Shown: positions 9,323-19,881, counted from the stretch's first letter. The stretch is 34,462 bases of DNA from an uncultured Anaeroplasma sp. (GCA_947592005.1 CANQDJ010000011.1:1-34462); one strand, 5' to 3'. Notes: a model not told the origin generated them from the sequence alone. Program-made: numbers and translations.

Positions 9323-10619
9323 ACCTGTTTCTCTCCTTATGAAATATTCTTTCTCCACACACAACCAAAATAGACGCCTCAAATCCACAAGCCAATCCAT
9401 TATTATACAAATCAAATCCACCCTGTAAAGATATAACCAACGGGGTAAACACAATATGAATAAATCCACCTAATATACCATATATAAAACCATATTTCCC
9501 ACCAATCGGTGCCAATCCGGTTGCGAAAACAAAAGCGACCAACATATTGATATCCCGATATACCGATATTTCAAAATCCTGCCGAATAGCCATCTTTACA
9601 ACAATCGCCAACGCTCCACCTATCCAAACATACAGCGCATTTTTCAAATGTAATCCAAATGCCGTACACCCCAATATCGCAATAATACTTCCAAATAAAA
9701 TACCATTTAACGGGATAGACAAAATCATAAACAACAACAATAAAATCAATCCCAAAATTCCGAAATTCAACATTACCGGTTCTACTCCGTAATCTCGGAT
9801 ATAATCACTAACCAATCTTCCCGAACTCTTCATCATCGACCAATATTTAGGGAAAACATGAAAATCTCCCAAAATAGCCATTACAATAAATCCTCCCGAC
9901 ACGACACCCAACAAGATATAAAATATCATAGAATTATCTCCATTATAAAGATACACCGTATCGACCTTTAATCCACACAACTGAAATATCGCATAAAACA
10001 TAGCCGATAAAATACCTAAGGCAAATCCTGTATTATATAAATTATATCCCTCATGAAAAGAAATCGTATGTGATGTATAGGCGGGAATCAAAAATCCAAC
10101 CAACAATCCGCACCCGATTCCCAATGGAATCGAAATATAATACGGCAGTCCGAATCCAAAAATAGAATAACTGATCAACGGCGATATTCCGGTTGAAAAC
10201 AAAAGAGAAATAATCAAACTCTTTAAAGGAACTTTCTTAAACTTGGAAAAAAGCCAAATTCCAAAATAAATCGGCAAAGTATTTAATATATTCTTTCCAA
10301 AAAAAGAAAACCCACAAATCATAATCAAACCACTATATACCGGTCCCGATATCGAAACCTTTAAAACTTTAATCAAAATCAAATTAAATAACAACGTAGT
10401 TGCCACATTAAATAACGTCGCTCCGACTCCACCGATAAACACATAATCGGTCAAAAGAATCGATGAACTCATCAAAATCCGCTTATACCCTAAAAACATC
10501 TTCGGAAGCGGTTCAAAACAAAAACTCAAAACAAATAAAATGAAACAAAAGGGCTCTAAATACAAATCTCTATGAATATAACTTAACACATATCTCATCT
10601 TTTGTTTCATTTTATTCAC
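9297..10619 (-). CDS. DUF1576-like polytopic membrane protein
   Basis: 440 aa with many TM helices; internally repeated motifs (GYNLYNTGFALG and GGFDLYNNGLACG) consistent with DUF1576. Confidence 0.75.
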   Translation of the reverse strand: MNKMKQKMRYVLSYIHRDLYLEPFCFILFVLSFCFEPLPKMFLGYKRILMSSSILLTDYVFIGGVGATLFNVATTLLFNLILIKVLKVSISGPVYSGLIMICGFSFFGKNILNTLPIYFGIWLFSKFKKVPLKSLIISLLFSTGISPLISYSIFGFGLPYYISIPLGIGCGLLVGFLIPAYTSHTISFHEGYNLYNTGFALGILSAMFYAIFQLCGLKVDTVYLYNGDNSMIFYILLGVVSGGFIVMAILGDFHVFPKYWSMMKSSGRLVSDYIRDYGVEPVMLNFGILGLILLLLFMILSIPLNGILFGSIIAILGCTAFGLHLKNALYVWIGGALAIVVKMAIRQDFEISVYRDINMLVAFVFATGLAPIGGKYGFIYGILGGFIHIVFTPLVISLQGGFDLYNNGLACGFEASILVVCGERIFHKERNRYAKKRKDM

Positions 10620-10621
10620 CT

Positions 10622-11491
10622 CTAAACACGAATAACATTACAAATAAACAAAATCAGTAACAAAATACCCAATACAATCCGGTATATACCAAACGGTTTA
10701 AAATCATGCTTCTTAATAAACGCCATTAAAAACCGAATAACCAACAAAGAAACACCAAAAGCCACAACACACCCAATTCCCAAAAACAAAATCTGAGAAC
10801 CGTCTAACATATTCCCATCTATAAAATACTTAACGCCCTTCAATAAAGACGCACCCAACATAACCGGTATAGACAAGAAAAAAGAAAACTCAGAAGCCAC
10901 TTCTCGATTACACAACAACAACATAGCCCCTAATATCGTAACTCCGCTTCTCGATGTTCCCGGAATCAATGCCAATAATTGAAAACACCCAATAAAAACA
11001 GCGGTTTTCCAAGATAACTGTCCCGTTTCATTGATTACAAAAGTCCTTTTTTTATTCCAAATCTCCAATCCAATAAACGCTATACCATATACAATTAACG
11101 TTATAGAAACCGTAATGCAATTATACAAATATTTATCCAAAATATCATCTAAAACCAACCCTACAATCGCCGCAGGCAAACAAGCAACAATAACTTTAGC
11201 CCACAACAACCAAACCGCATTTCTTTCTTCTTTCGTTTTCGTTCTGGTAGAATCTAGCAAAGATTTACCAAACGGATTTAATTTTCGGAAAAAACATACC
11301 ACTACCGCAAGAATTGCCCCTAATTGTATCACAACCAAAAACAAACTCCAAAACGCATGACCATACGCTTCCTCCACATTCAACAATTCCTCAAGAATAA
11401 TCAAATGTCCCGTACTACTTATCGGTAACCACTCGGTAATCCCTTCGACAATACCGAACAAAATCGCCTTTAAGACTTCTATAAATCCCAT
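10622..11491 (-). CDS. uppP: Undecaprenyl-diphosphatase
   Basis: GIVEGITEWLPISSTGHLI and PGTSRSGVTILGAMLL motifs of UppP/BacA. Confidence 0.96.
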   Translation of the reverse strand: MGFIEVLKAILFGIVEGITEWLPISSTGHLIILEELLNVEEAYGHAFWSLFLVVIQLGAILAVVVCFFRKLNPFGKSLLDSTRTKTKEERNAVWLLWAKVIVACLPAAIVGLVLDDILDKYLYNCITVSITLIVYGIAFIGLEIWNKKRTFVINETGQLSWKTAVFIGCFQLLALIPGTSRSGVTILGAMLLLCNREVASEFSFFLSIPVMLGASLLKGVKYFIDGNMLDGSQILFLGIGCVVAFGVSLLVIRFLMAFIKKHDFKPFGIYRIVLGILLLILFICNVIRV

Positions 11492-11502
11492 TTTCTCTCT
11501 CC

Positions 11503-11952
11503 TTAATATTTCTTACAATAATACAACTTCACAGCCAAATAAATCACAATATAACTCAATAAAACAATCAATAACGTATAAAACAACAACCTATGAATAA
11601 ATGCCGTAACAATCATCGCAATCCCAATCCCGTATATCGCAATCTTAATCGTCATAGAATCCGTCTTAAGTTTAATAAACCGAATCCGTTCATCATTTTT
11701 CTTCGTTAATTCTATGGTTGCGAAATCCACATTCATTAAAATACGGATATACGTATATATTTTTATTCCAATATACCCTTCCAACAACACCAATATTCCA
11801 TAACGGAATATAACCAAATCCGGAACGGCAGAATCCTTTGTTTGCGGAGCGAGTTCCAAAGCGACTAAAATAATAATCGGCAATATCGTCGATAAACTCA
11901 TAATAATCAATTTTATTTTTGATATCTTTCTTAAATGTTCTAACGTTTCCAT
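11503..11952 (-). CDS. Membrane protein of unknown function (4 predicted TM segments)
   Basis: 149 aa hydrophobic ORF 1 nt downstream of the XRE regulator gene. Confidence 0.7.
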   Translation of the reverse strand: METLEHLRKISKIKLIIMSLSTILPIIILVALELAPQTKDSAVPDLVIFRYGILVLLEGYIGIKIYTYIRILMNVDFATIELTKKNDERIRFIKLKTDSMTIKIAIYGIGIAMIVTAFIHRLLFYTLLIVLLSYIVIYLAVKLYYCKKY

Positions 11953-11953
11953 A

Positions 11954-12160
11954 TTACTCTTTCTCCTCTAACATAAAAATACTTTCTACAGGAACTTGAA
12001 AAACTTTCGCAATTTTCAAGGCTAGCGGTAATGACGCAATATATTTCCCTTGTTCAATCGAAATGATTGTCTGGCGGGTTACTCCTACTTTCTTTGCCAA
12101 ATCCTCTTGCGTCAATTTCATTCCTTTTCTAAATTTATACACTTCATTTTTCATAGGCAC
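11954..12160 (-). CDS. XRE/Cro-family HTH transcriptional regulator
   Basis: 68 aa; RKGMKLTQEDLAKKVGVTRQTIISIEQGKYIASLPLALKIAKVF. Confidence 0.93.
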   Translation of the reverse strand: MPMKNEVYKFRKGMKLTQEDLAKKVGVTRQTIISIEQGKYIASLPLALKIAKVFQVPVESIFMLEEKE

Positions 12161-12165
12161 TCCTC

Positions 12166-13863
12166 CTACAATTTAATCTTTTGAATCACAGGTAAAAGTC
12201 TATTCACTATATTTTGAATACTTCCTTCTTTAAAAGGATTATGTAATCCGGCTTCTTTCAACAATTCCAAAAAAGACATACTGCCACCCAATTTACATAA
12301 ATGAACATACCGACTCCAAGCCTCTTCTCGATTATCCAAACTATCCAAATAAAACTCCAATGCACAAACTTGGGCAAGCGTATAATCTATATAATAAAAC
12401 GGAGAAGAGAAAATATGTCCTTGATTGAACCAAAAGGCCCCTTTTTCATACATTTCCATTCCTTCCATATCTCTCCAAGGCGTGTACATCTTCTCGCATT
12501 TCTTCCACATTTTCTTTCTCTGTTCTGCACAAGCATCGGGATTTTCATACACCATATGTTGAAAATGATCAACACAAACCCCATACGGTATAAATATCAA
12601 CGCATTATTCATATGAGATATTTTATATTTCTTTTCCTCTCCCTCAAAAAACAACTCTATCCAAGGATACGCAAAAAATTCCATAGACATCGAATGAATT
12701 TCACACGCCTCACTGGTAGGCCAACCCAAATCCGGATTTTCAATCGTATTTCGACAACAATACGCCATAAAAGCGTGTCCTGCCTCATGCGTTAAAACAT
12801 CGACATCTCCCTTTGTCCCATTAAAATTAGAAAAGATAAACGGGGCCTTATGATTTGGAATATATGTACAATATCCACCATTTGCCTTTTTTGGTTTCGT
12901 TTCCAAATCCAAAAGATTTTCCTCTACCATAAATTCAAAAAATTCTTTGGTTTCCTTTGACATTTCACAATACATTTTCAACGCCTTTTGAACCAACTCA
13001 TCTTTATTTCCTTTAGGAACGGGATTCCCATCTAAAAATTCCAACCCCAAATCATAAAACTTTCCTTCCGGACAATGAATTCTTTCCAAATTCTCTTTTA
13101 TAATATTCTCTACAACCGGAACCAACGTTTTTAAAACCTGTTTCCTATATTTATCAACATCGACCTTATCATAATCCGTTCTACCCATCAACGCATATCC
13201 CAAATCGATAAAATTCTCATAGCCTAATTTCTTTGCCATATCCGTCCTTATATGAACCAATTTATCATATATCGTATCGATTTTCTCTTCATTTTCCTTC
13301 AAAAATTCATTGATTTTCATCATAGCATTTTTTCGCATTTCTCTATCAGTAGAAGATAAATACTTACGGATTTGATTCAAATTATTTACTTTCCCGTCAA
13401 ACTCAATCTGGGCGGAAGCCATTATTTTATCATATTCTAAAGACAATTTACTTTCTTCCGTCAATAAACCCATAATCGATTCATCAAACGTTTTTAAAGA
13501 TAAATCCATTCTTTTAAACCAATAAGAACCATATATCTTTTCCAATTCTTTTCGTAAAGAATGTTGAGTTAAAACTGTAGATAGCGTATGATTACAAGCA
13601 TTTAAAATAACGCCTTCTTCTTGAATAAATTCCACTTCTTTTTCATAAAACGCATCTTGCGTATCAATACTATTTCGAATAAACGCAATCGTTTCCATAG
13701 ACATTTCTTCCGCTTTTATCGCAAAAATCTCTTTTAACGCTTCTTGAATTTCTTCTATTTTATTACTATCTTTAATTCGTTGTGTCCATACTTCCAACTG
13801 CCTCGCAATACCGGAAAAATCCGGTCTTTGATACACATATTCTTCAAATTTCATTGCCATTCT
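12166..13863 (-). CDS. M3 family oligoendopeptidase (PepF-like)
   Basis: HEAGHAFMAY zinc site with downstream EACEIHSMSMEFF; about 565-570 aa. An internal Met start (MKFEEY or MAMKFEEY) is likely. Confidence 0.92.
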   Translation of the reverse strand, partial: RMAMKFEEYVYQRPDFSGIARQLEVWTQRIKDSNKIEEIQEALKEIFAIKAEEMSMETIAFIRNSIDTQDAFYEKEVEFIQEEGVILNACNHTLSTVLTQHSLRKELEKIYGSYWFKRMDLSLKTFDESIMGLLTEESKLSLEYDKIMASAQIEFDGKVNNLNQIRKYLSSTDREMRKNAMMKINEFLKENEEKIDTIYDKLVHIRTDMAKKLGYENFIDLGYALMGRTDYDKVDVDKYRKQVLKTLVPVVENIIKENLERIHCPEGKFYDLGLEFLDGNPVPKGNKDELVQKALKMYCEMSKETKEFFEFMVEENLLDLETKPKKANGGYCTYIPNHKAPFIFSNFNGTKGDVDVLTHEAGHAFMAYCCRNTIENPDLGWPTSEACEIHSMSMEFFAYPWIELFFEGEEKKYKISHMNNALIFIPYGVCVDHFQHMVYENPDACAEQRKKMWKKCEKMYTPWRDMEGMEMYEKGAFWFNQGHIFSSPFYYIDYTLAQVCALEFYLDSLDNREEAWSRYVHLCKLGGSMSFLELLKEAGLHNPFKEGSIQNIVNRLLPVIQKIKL

Positions 13864-14016
13864 CCTTATATTAGACAATTATAATATTCTTAATCCTTTT
13901 TCTTATTATACACGAATTCGAAAAGGATTTCATTAAAAACAAACATTTCCTCCAAAAAACGAGAAAGATACCTTATTCCTCTTTCCAACATAAAATAAAA
14001 TAGAGAAAGGAATACT

Positions 14017-14586
14017 ATGATGCCCTATTATGATTTAGAATACCACAAACAAAATAACCGAAGCCATATCTTACCGAACATTTTAAACGGAGCCAAACAA
14101 GGCGTATTAAGCCAATTTATAGCGGATATCGTTTTATCGATTCTTCTCTATAACGAAACCATCGTCATTGAAGATATCGAAATCAGCGAAATTCCTGCCT
14201 ATTATGCCGCCGTAATCAGCGGAATGACCGTAGCGTTTTTAATGATCTATATGGATTCATTCGCCGTAGCCTTATTTTCCACATTAACTTACGCCTTTAT
14301 TTTCGAACTATTGGATTCCCAAATCCATCAAACAGAATTCTACCTTCGTCCTGCCGAAATTATATTTGATACCGGTGTTTCCCTTATTTTAATCTATTGT
14401 TTCGATCCGGTTGCCCATAATCAATATCAAAGATATCGAGAAAAAAGACACTTCATCGAACCAATCCATCAAAGAATGGATCGAAATATGGCTCAAAATA
14501 TCTTTATTATCGTATTAGTCAATACCTATGGTTTCTTAAAACTTCAAGAAGAAAAACAAAAAGGGGAAACTTCCCCTACAACTTAA
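14017..14586 (+). CDS. Predicted membrane protein of unknown function
   Basis: 189 aa with several TM segments, GAAAGGAATACT RBS region upstream; 3' end overlaps convergent prfA by 11 nt. Confidence 0.75.
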   Translation: MMPYYDLEYHKQNNRSHILPNILNGAKQGVLSQFIADIVLSILLYNETIVIEDIEISEIPAYYAAVISGMTVAFLMIYMDSFAVALFSTLTYAFIFELLDSQIHQTEFYLRPAEIIFDTGVSLILIYCFDPVAHNQYQRYREKRHFIEPIHQRMDRNMAQNIFIIVLVNTYGFLKLQEEKQKGETSPTT

Positions 14587-15652
14587 CGGCTTCCTGAGCG
14601 GAAAGTTTTCTTTTTTGATCTTCCGCTATCAATTCCTGAATAACCAAATCCAACTTACCCTCAATTACAGCATCTAACCGATTAATTGTAAATCCGATTC
14701 GATGATCCGTTACTCTATTTTGCGGATAATTATACGTCCTTATTTTCTCACTTCTATCGCCCTTTCCAATCAAAGACTGCCGAGTAGCCCCTTCCGCTTC
14801 TTCTTTTTCCCGAACCAACTGATCATATAATCTTGTCGTCAAAAGTTGTAAAGCTGCAGCCTTATTTTCATGTTGAGAACGATTGGTTTGACACGCTACC
14901 GATAACCCTGTCGGAATATGGGTAACCCGAACGGCAGAATACGTCGTATTAACTCCTTGTCCGCCCGGACCGGAAGAACAAAACGTATCGACACGAATAT
15001 CATTCATATCTAATTGAAAATCAATTTCACTTGCCTCCGGCATTACCAAAACCGTCGCTACAGACGTATGAATTCGTCCCTGAGATTCCGTTGCGGGAAC
15101 CCGTTGAACCCGATGAGCACCGGATTCATATTTTAAAAACGAATAAACCATATCTCCACTAACCATAAACTGAATTTGAGAATAACCTCCCATTTCAGAT
15201 GGCATAGCATCTACCACTTGAATTTTCCAACCTTTTGTTTCGGCATATTTAGAATACATTCTAAACAAATCTCCCGCAAAAATATTCGCTTCATCTCCGC
15301 CGACCGCACCACGAATCTCCACAACAACATTCTTTTCATCATTGGGATCTTTCGGCAACAACAAAACCTTGATTTCTTCGGTAATCTCACTCAATCTCGC
15401 TTCGGTTTCTTCCAACTCCGCTTGTGCCATTTCTGCCATTTCCAAATCATTGGACTTCTTCATTTCTTTTAAATCCGGAATAGCGGATTCCAACTTCTTT
15501 TGTTCCCGATATAAAACAACCACTTTTTCCAAAGAACGTTGTTCCTTCGAAAGTTCCGTCAACTTCTTTACATCACTGACAATCTCCGGTTGCATCAACA
15601 AAGAATTAATCTCTTCATACCGCTCTTCCATAATTTTTAAACGATCTGTCAT
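14576..15652 (-). CDS. prfA: Peptide chain release factor 1
   Basis: GGQ motif (SSGPGGQGVNTTYSAVRVTHIPTG), PAT tripeptide (RVPATESQGRIHTS). Confidence 0.95.
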   Translation of the reverse strand: MTDRLKIMEERYEEINSLLMQPEIVSDVKKLTELSKEQRSLEKVVVLYREQKKLESAIPDLKEMKKSNDLEMAEMAQAELEETEARLSEITEEIKVLLLPKDPNDEKNVVVEIRGAVGGDEANIFAGDLFRMYSKYAETKGWKIQVVDAMPSEMGGYSQIQFMVSGDMVYSFLKYESGAHRVQRVPATESQGRIHTSVATVLVMPEASEIDFQLDMNDIRVDTFCSSGPGGQGVNTTYSAVRVTHIPTGLSVACQTNRSQHENKAAALQLLTTRLYDQLVREKEEAEGATRQSLIGKGDRSEKIRTYNYPQNRVTDHRIGFTINRLDAVIEGKLDLVIQELIAEDQKRKLSAQEAVKL

Positions 15653-17004
15653 ACTGTTCCCTCACCATTATATTCCATGAATTTTTGAAGTGCACCGGTG
15701 AAAGAAAACTTTAATCCTTCTTCCGTAGAAGTTGAACCCGAACGATTCTTCGCAATAATCACATTCACCAATCCCTTTATAGCCGTAGGATCATTATAAT
15801 ATTCTCCACGATACAAAAATAAAATAATATCCGCATCTTGTTCAATAGAACCTGACTCTCTCAAATCCGACATAATCGGTCTTTTATTCTCTCTTTTATC
15901 TACTTCACGAGATAACTGTGATAATGCCAAAACCGGCACTTCCAATTCTCTTGCCATCAATTTTAAATTTCTCGAAATCCTAGAAATCTTCTCTTGTTGA
16001 GAAGCCTTTTGACTACTTAAATCACTTTCAATCAACTGAAGATAATCTACCACAACAAAATCCAATCCGCTATCCGCTTTCAATTTTCGGCACTTTGCCC
16101 GTATGGAAGCAATCGAAGAATCGGAAGAATCATCAAAAAACAAATTTAATTCCCCCAACTTCGAACAACTTGTCGTAAACCTTACCCATGCAGATTGATC
16201 CATCTTTCCTGTTTTGATTTTTCCCAGTTCGACAGATCCGTCTGCCGCAATCAATCGCTCGGCCAGTTGTTCCGCCGACATTTCCAAAGAAAATATAGCC
16301 ACAGAAGCCTTTCCACCCTTATTCTTTTCAGCGATATTCAATGCCAAATTCAACGCCATTGCCGATTTACCGACACTGGTTCTTGCGGCAAGAATAATAA
16401 GTTGACCACTTTGAAAACCTTGTGTATATCGATTCAAAGAAGGAAATCCCGTATCCAAACCGATAATTTCGCTTTTCATTGTAGCGTTCTTTTCCGTATT
16501 TTTTAAAACCTCTTTGGAAACCTGTTTAATCGTACGGAAAGAATCCACTCTTCTTCTACTAGAAAGTTCGAAAATGCTCTTTTCCACATTTTCCAAATAA
16601 TCAAAAACCCCCGTTTTATTATCATAACCCTTTTGAGCCAAATTATTTAACGTATAAATCGTATTTCTTCTCAACGAAGCATTCTGAATCAAATCAATAT
16701 ATGTATCTACATTGGCAGTAGAATAACTGAAATCGGCAATCTTGGAAATATAATCCGTTCCTCCGCATTGTTCCAAAATATGAGCGGAAGAAAGAGAAGT
16801 CAAAACCGTTGCCGGATCAATATGTTTCCCTTCCTTATATAACGATACCATCGTCTTATATATTAACCGATTCTTCACATCATAAAAATCATCAGGCACC
16901 AAAATATCCGCCGATTGAATGATGACACTTTCATCTAAAAAAATACTTCCAATTAACGCAATCTCGGCTTCCATTTCATATGGAATCGTAGGAGCATTCA
17001 TCAT
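15649..17004 (-). CDS. dnaB: Replicative DNA helicase
   Basis: EAEIALIGSIFLDE N-terminus; Walker A ARTSVGKSA; VVVDYLQLI; SDLRESGSIEQDADIILFLYR. Confidence 0.96.
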   Translation of the reverse strand: MMNAPTIPYEMEAEIALIGSIFLDESVIIQSADILVPDDFYDVKNRLIYKTMVSLYKEGKHIDPATVLTSLSSAHILEQCGGTDYISKIADFSYSTANVDTYIDLIQNASLRRNTIYTLNNLAQKGYDNKTGVFDYLENVEKSIFELSSRRRVDSFRTIKQVSKEVLKNTEKNATMKSEIIGLDTGFPSLNRYTQGFQSGQLIILAARTSVGKSAMALNLALNIAEKNKGGKASVAIFSLEMSAEQLAERLIAADGSVELGKIKTGKMDQSAWVRFTTSCSKLGELNLFFDDSSDSSIASIRAKCRKLKADSGLDFVVVDYLQLIESDLSSQKASQQEKISRISRNLKLMARELEVPVLALSQLSREVDKRENKRPIMSDLRESGSIEQDADIILFLYRGEYYNDPTAIKGLVNVIIAKNRSGSTSTEEGLKFSFTGALQKFMEYNGEGTV

Positions 17005-17013
17005 ATCCCTCCA

Positions 17014-17457
17014 TTACTTTTCAATAACATTAATTTCAAACGTAGCGACAATATCCTTATCCAATCGAACACTTGCGGTAAAAATACCAACAGAATTAAT
17101 TTCGGCAGGAAGTTCTACCTTCCTCTTATCCAAATGAATTCCCGTTTGAGCCTCAAATTCATCACAAACCAATTTCGTGGTAATATGTCCGAAATTCTTT
17201 CCGTCCGCACCTACTTTAATATAAATAGAGATAAATTTACCTTGAATCTCACTCTTTAATTTATTCAAAACATCTCTCTTATGCTCTTCCGCAATCCGTT
17301 CTTCTTCTTTCTGTTTTTCCAATTCCTGTAAATTCTCCATCGTCGCCATAACCGCTAATTTATTGGTAATCAAATAATTCCCATACCCGTTGGCAACATC
17401 AATAATTTCGTCCTTTTTCCCTTTTCCTTTTACATCACTCAACAAAATTACTTTCAT
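17014..17457 (-). CDS. rplI: Ribosomal protein bL9, possibly also translated independently from an internal start
   Basis: ATG at 17457 preceded on the minus strand by GAAGGAGAGGAAAAA (strong SD); 147-aa L9-length product ending at the shared stop. Confidence 0.75.
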   Translation of the reverse strand: MKVILLSDVKGKGKKDEIIDVANGYGNYLITNKLAVMATMENLQELEKQKEEERIAEEHKRDVLNKLKSEIQGKFISIYIKVGADGKNFGHITTKLVCDEFEAQTGIHLDKRKVELPAEINSVGIFTASVRLDKDIVATFEINVIEK

Positions 17458-19461
17458 TTTTTCCTCTCCTTCGTCCATATAATCTCTCTTGATAATATCC
17501 AAAATCATTTCACGAACTTCGGAAATCGTCGTATTGGCTATTTGCGTAGCAGCACTATTATAATGTCCGCCTCCACCTAACTCTTCCATAATGATTTGAA
17601 CATTGACATTATCCAAACTTCTCGCCGATACTCCGACACTTCCATTAGATAAAATACCTATCGTAAAAGACGTATCTACTCCATCTATACCCAATAACTT
17701 ATCACTGATTTTCGCCAAAGTCGTCCGATCTTCCACTACCGTAGTATCTTCCAAACATACAATGGCAAAATGACGATCAAAGATTTCGGCACGCATAAGA
17801 GCACTCGCCAATTTTTGTTCGACAGACATCGGTTCCCGCAATAACTTACGAACATATACCATATCCGCACCCATAGATTTCAATGTAGAAGCCGCTTCAA
17901 ACGTTCTCGTTCCGGAACGGAAAGTAAAGTTATTCGTATCAACAATAATACCAGCCAACATCACAGACGCTTCCAACGGCGGTATTTCAATATTATCATT
18001 ATAGAACATAAACATCTCACTAACCAATTCCACACTGGAAGAGGCAGATGATTCTACATAATAGGACAACAAATCCTTATATCCGTCATCTCCCGCTCTA
18101 TGATGATCAATAACCGATACTCTTTGAATTTTTTGAATCAAATTCGGAAACATCGCCAACTTCGGAGATTGTGTATCCGTAATAATCAATAACGTAGTCG
18201 GTTTAATCAATTCCAACGCCTCATTATAACTAATAAAATAATTACTCAACGAAGTTTGAATCAATTCATCAAAAATCTTTTTAACCGTCAAATCCGCATA
18301 TTTGGCTTCAAACACCATTTTGGCATCTACATTGGAACTTAACACCAAATGTAACACTCCCAACATAGATCCAATGGCATCGCAATCCGCCAAATTATGG
18401 CACATAATCAAAACATTGCTACTGCCTTCCACCGCTTCTTTAATAGCCATAGTTTGCATACGGGCTTCCACAAGCGTATTCTTTTCCAACGTATTGGTAT
18501 TCCCACCGAAATATTGAATCTTTTCTCCCTGAATATTTACAACGACTTGGTCGCCACCTCTTTTTTCCGCCAACTCTATCGCATTTTGAGCCAAAGAACC
18601 CAATTCATCGGAATCCACATCATAACAAGCAATACCCATTGAAATACTGGCCTTTAATCGATTCTTCGAAGAAATTTCTCTAACTTTCGATAAAATCGAA
18701 AACTTATCTTCTACCATTTTCCCCAAAGACTCTCGATCCATAATCATAAACATTCTATCATTCGATAACGTTTGTAAATAACAATTATAACTTCCAACCC
18801 AATCGGAAATCTCACCAAGAATTTGACCTCTCAAATTCGCTTTTTCCTGCATATCGAATCTCTTTAAAGACTCTTCCAAATTATCCAATCCAATGATACC
18901 TATACCTGCGATTCTCGCATTATATCGACGAATCGTTTCTTCCCGTTTCGTTACATCGAAAAAATATAAAATATCATTTTGAGAATTATGTATAACGTCA
19001 TAAGAAGACGCATTAAAACTTAAAATCATTGTATTTTTATTTGCGATAACATCATTCACCAATTCTTTGGAAATAACATCTAAAGGAGAATCCACCAAAG
19101 AATGATTAAAAATCTTTTTTACATAATCATTTGCCCACTTCACTTCATAAGAATCATCATAAACCAAAATACCTACAGGCAAATTATTAAAAACTTCATC
19201 ACCGGCTTGATTGACATGATAAGATATATTCGTCCATAATTTTAATCTCGTTCGCATTGCGTCCATTTTTTCTTCCGTATTTCTATTAAAAAATAGAAAC
19301 AAAAATATCATAGCGATAATAATAGAAAGAATAGAAGAAACCAAAAATAATATAGTAAAAACATATTGTTTTTGATCCAAATAAAAATATGTTAAATATC
19401 CAAAACCCGCAAAACATACCCAAAAAAATATACTAAATAAAATTTTACGCACAAGGATCAC
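17014..19461 (-). CDS. gdpP: GdpP-type cyclic-di-AMP phosphodiesterase fused in frame to ribosomal protein bL9
   Basis: 2 TM + degenerate PAS/GGDEF + DHH/DHHA1 ([36 protein letters not shown]), then continuous L9 sequence [36 protein letters not shown] with no intervening stop. Confidence 0.9.
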   Translation of the reverse strand: MILVRKILFSIFFWVCFAGFGYLTYFYLDQKQYVFTILFLVSSILSIIIAMIFLFLFFNRNTEEKMDAMRTRLKLWTNISYHVNQAGDEVFNNLPVGILVYDDSYEVKWANDYVKKIFNHSLVDSPLDVISKELVNDVIANKNTMILSFNASSYDVIHNSQNDILYFFDVTKREETIRRYNARIAGIGIIGLDNLEESLKRFDMQEKANLRGQILGEISDWVGSYNCYLQTLSNDRMFMIMDRESLGKMVEDKFSILSKVREISSKNRLKASISMGIACYDVDSDELGSLAQNAIELAEKRGGDQVVVNIQGEKIQYFGGNTNTLEKNTLVEARMQTMAIKEAVEGSSNVLIMCHNLADCDAIGSMLGVLHLVLSSNVDAKMVFEAKYADLTVKKIFDELIQTSLSNYFISYNEALELIKPTTLLIITDTQSPKLAMFPNLIQKIQRVSVIDHHRAGDDGYKDLLSYYVESSASSSVELVSEMFMFYNDNIEIPPLEASVMLAGIIVDTNNFTFRSGTRTFEAASTLKSMGADMVYVRKLLREPMSVEQKLASALMRAEIFDRHFAIVCLEDTTVVEDRTTLAKISDKLLGIDGVDTSFTIGILSNGSVGVSARSLDNVNVQIIMEELGGGGHYNSAATQIANTTISEVREMILDIIKRDYMDEGEEKMKVILLSDVKGKGKKDEIIDVANGYGNYLITNKLAVMATMENLQELEKQKEEERIAEEHKRDVLNKLKSEIQGKFISIYIKVGADGKNFGHITTKLVCDEFEAQTGIHLDKRKVELPAEINSVGIFTASVRLDKDIVATFEINVIEK

Positions 19462-19552
19462 CCCATTTATTGTATTATACCAAATACGAACCCAATAATC
19501 AATAAATGAAAGCCGTTAAGTACAATCTTAACTATTCTTTTATTCTTGGATC

Positions 19553-19590
19553 TTTTCAAAAAAAAATCCTATTGATTTCTCAATAAGATT
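19553..19590 (-). terminator. Intrinsic terminator after rpsR
   Basis: Minus strand ATCTTATTGA-GAAA-TCAATAGGAT followed by a T-tract. Confidence 0.85.
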
Positions 19591-19600
19591 CCCATTCCAC

Positions 19601-19861
19601 CTATTCCTTAACGAAAGGCAACAAAGCCATATGACGAGCACGTTTAATCGCAATAGCCAATTTTCTTTGATATTTTGCAGATGTACCTGTTGCACGACGA
19701 GGTAAAATTTTACCTCTGTCGGTAATAAATTTCTTTAATAAATCCACATCTTTAAAATCAATATGCTCGATATGATTTTGAGTAAAATAACATACCTTTT
19801 TACGACCACGACGTTGTTGAACATCACGATCCATATTTTTATTATTCCGATTTTGTTGCAT
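19601..19861 (-). CDS. rpsR: Ribosomal protein bS18
   Basis: [79 protein letters not shown] before ATG 19861. Confidence 0.97.
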   Translation of the reverse strand: MQQNRNNKNMDRDVQQRRGRKKVCYFTQNHIEHIDFKDVDLLKKFITDRGKILPRRATGTSAKYQRKLAIAIKRARHMALLPFVKE

Positions 19862-19881
19862 AAAATATTCCTCCTTCAAAT

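Noticed and set aside
12301-12795. 164-aa + strand ORF opposite the M3 peptidase
   Set aside because: Antisense to a conserved gene; composition looks like an antisense shadow frame.
15176-15680. + strand ORFs opposite prfA
   Set aside because: Antisense shadow ORFs; no recognisable domain and prfA is well supported.
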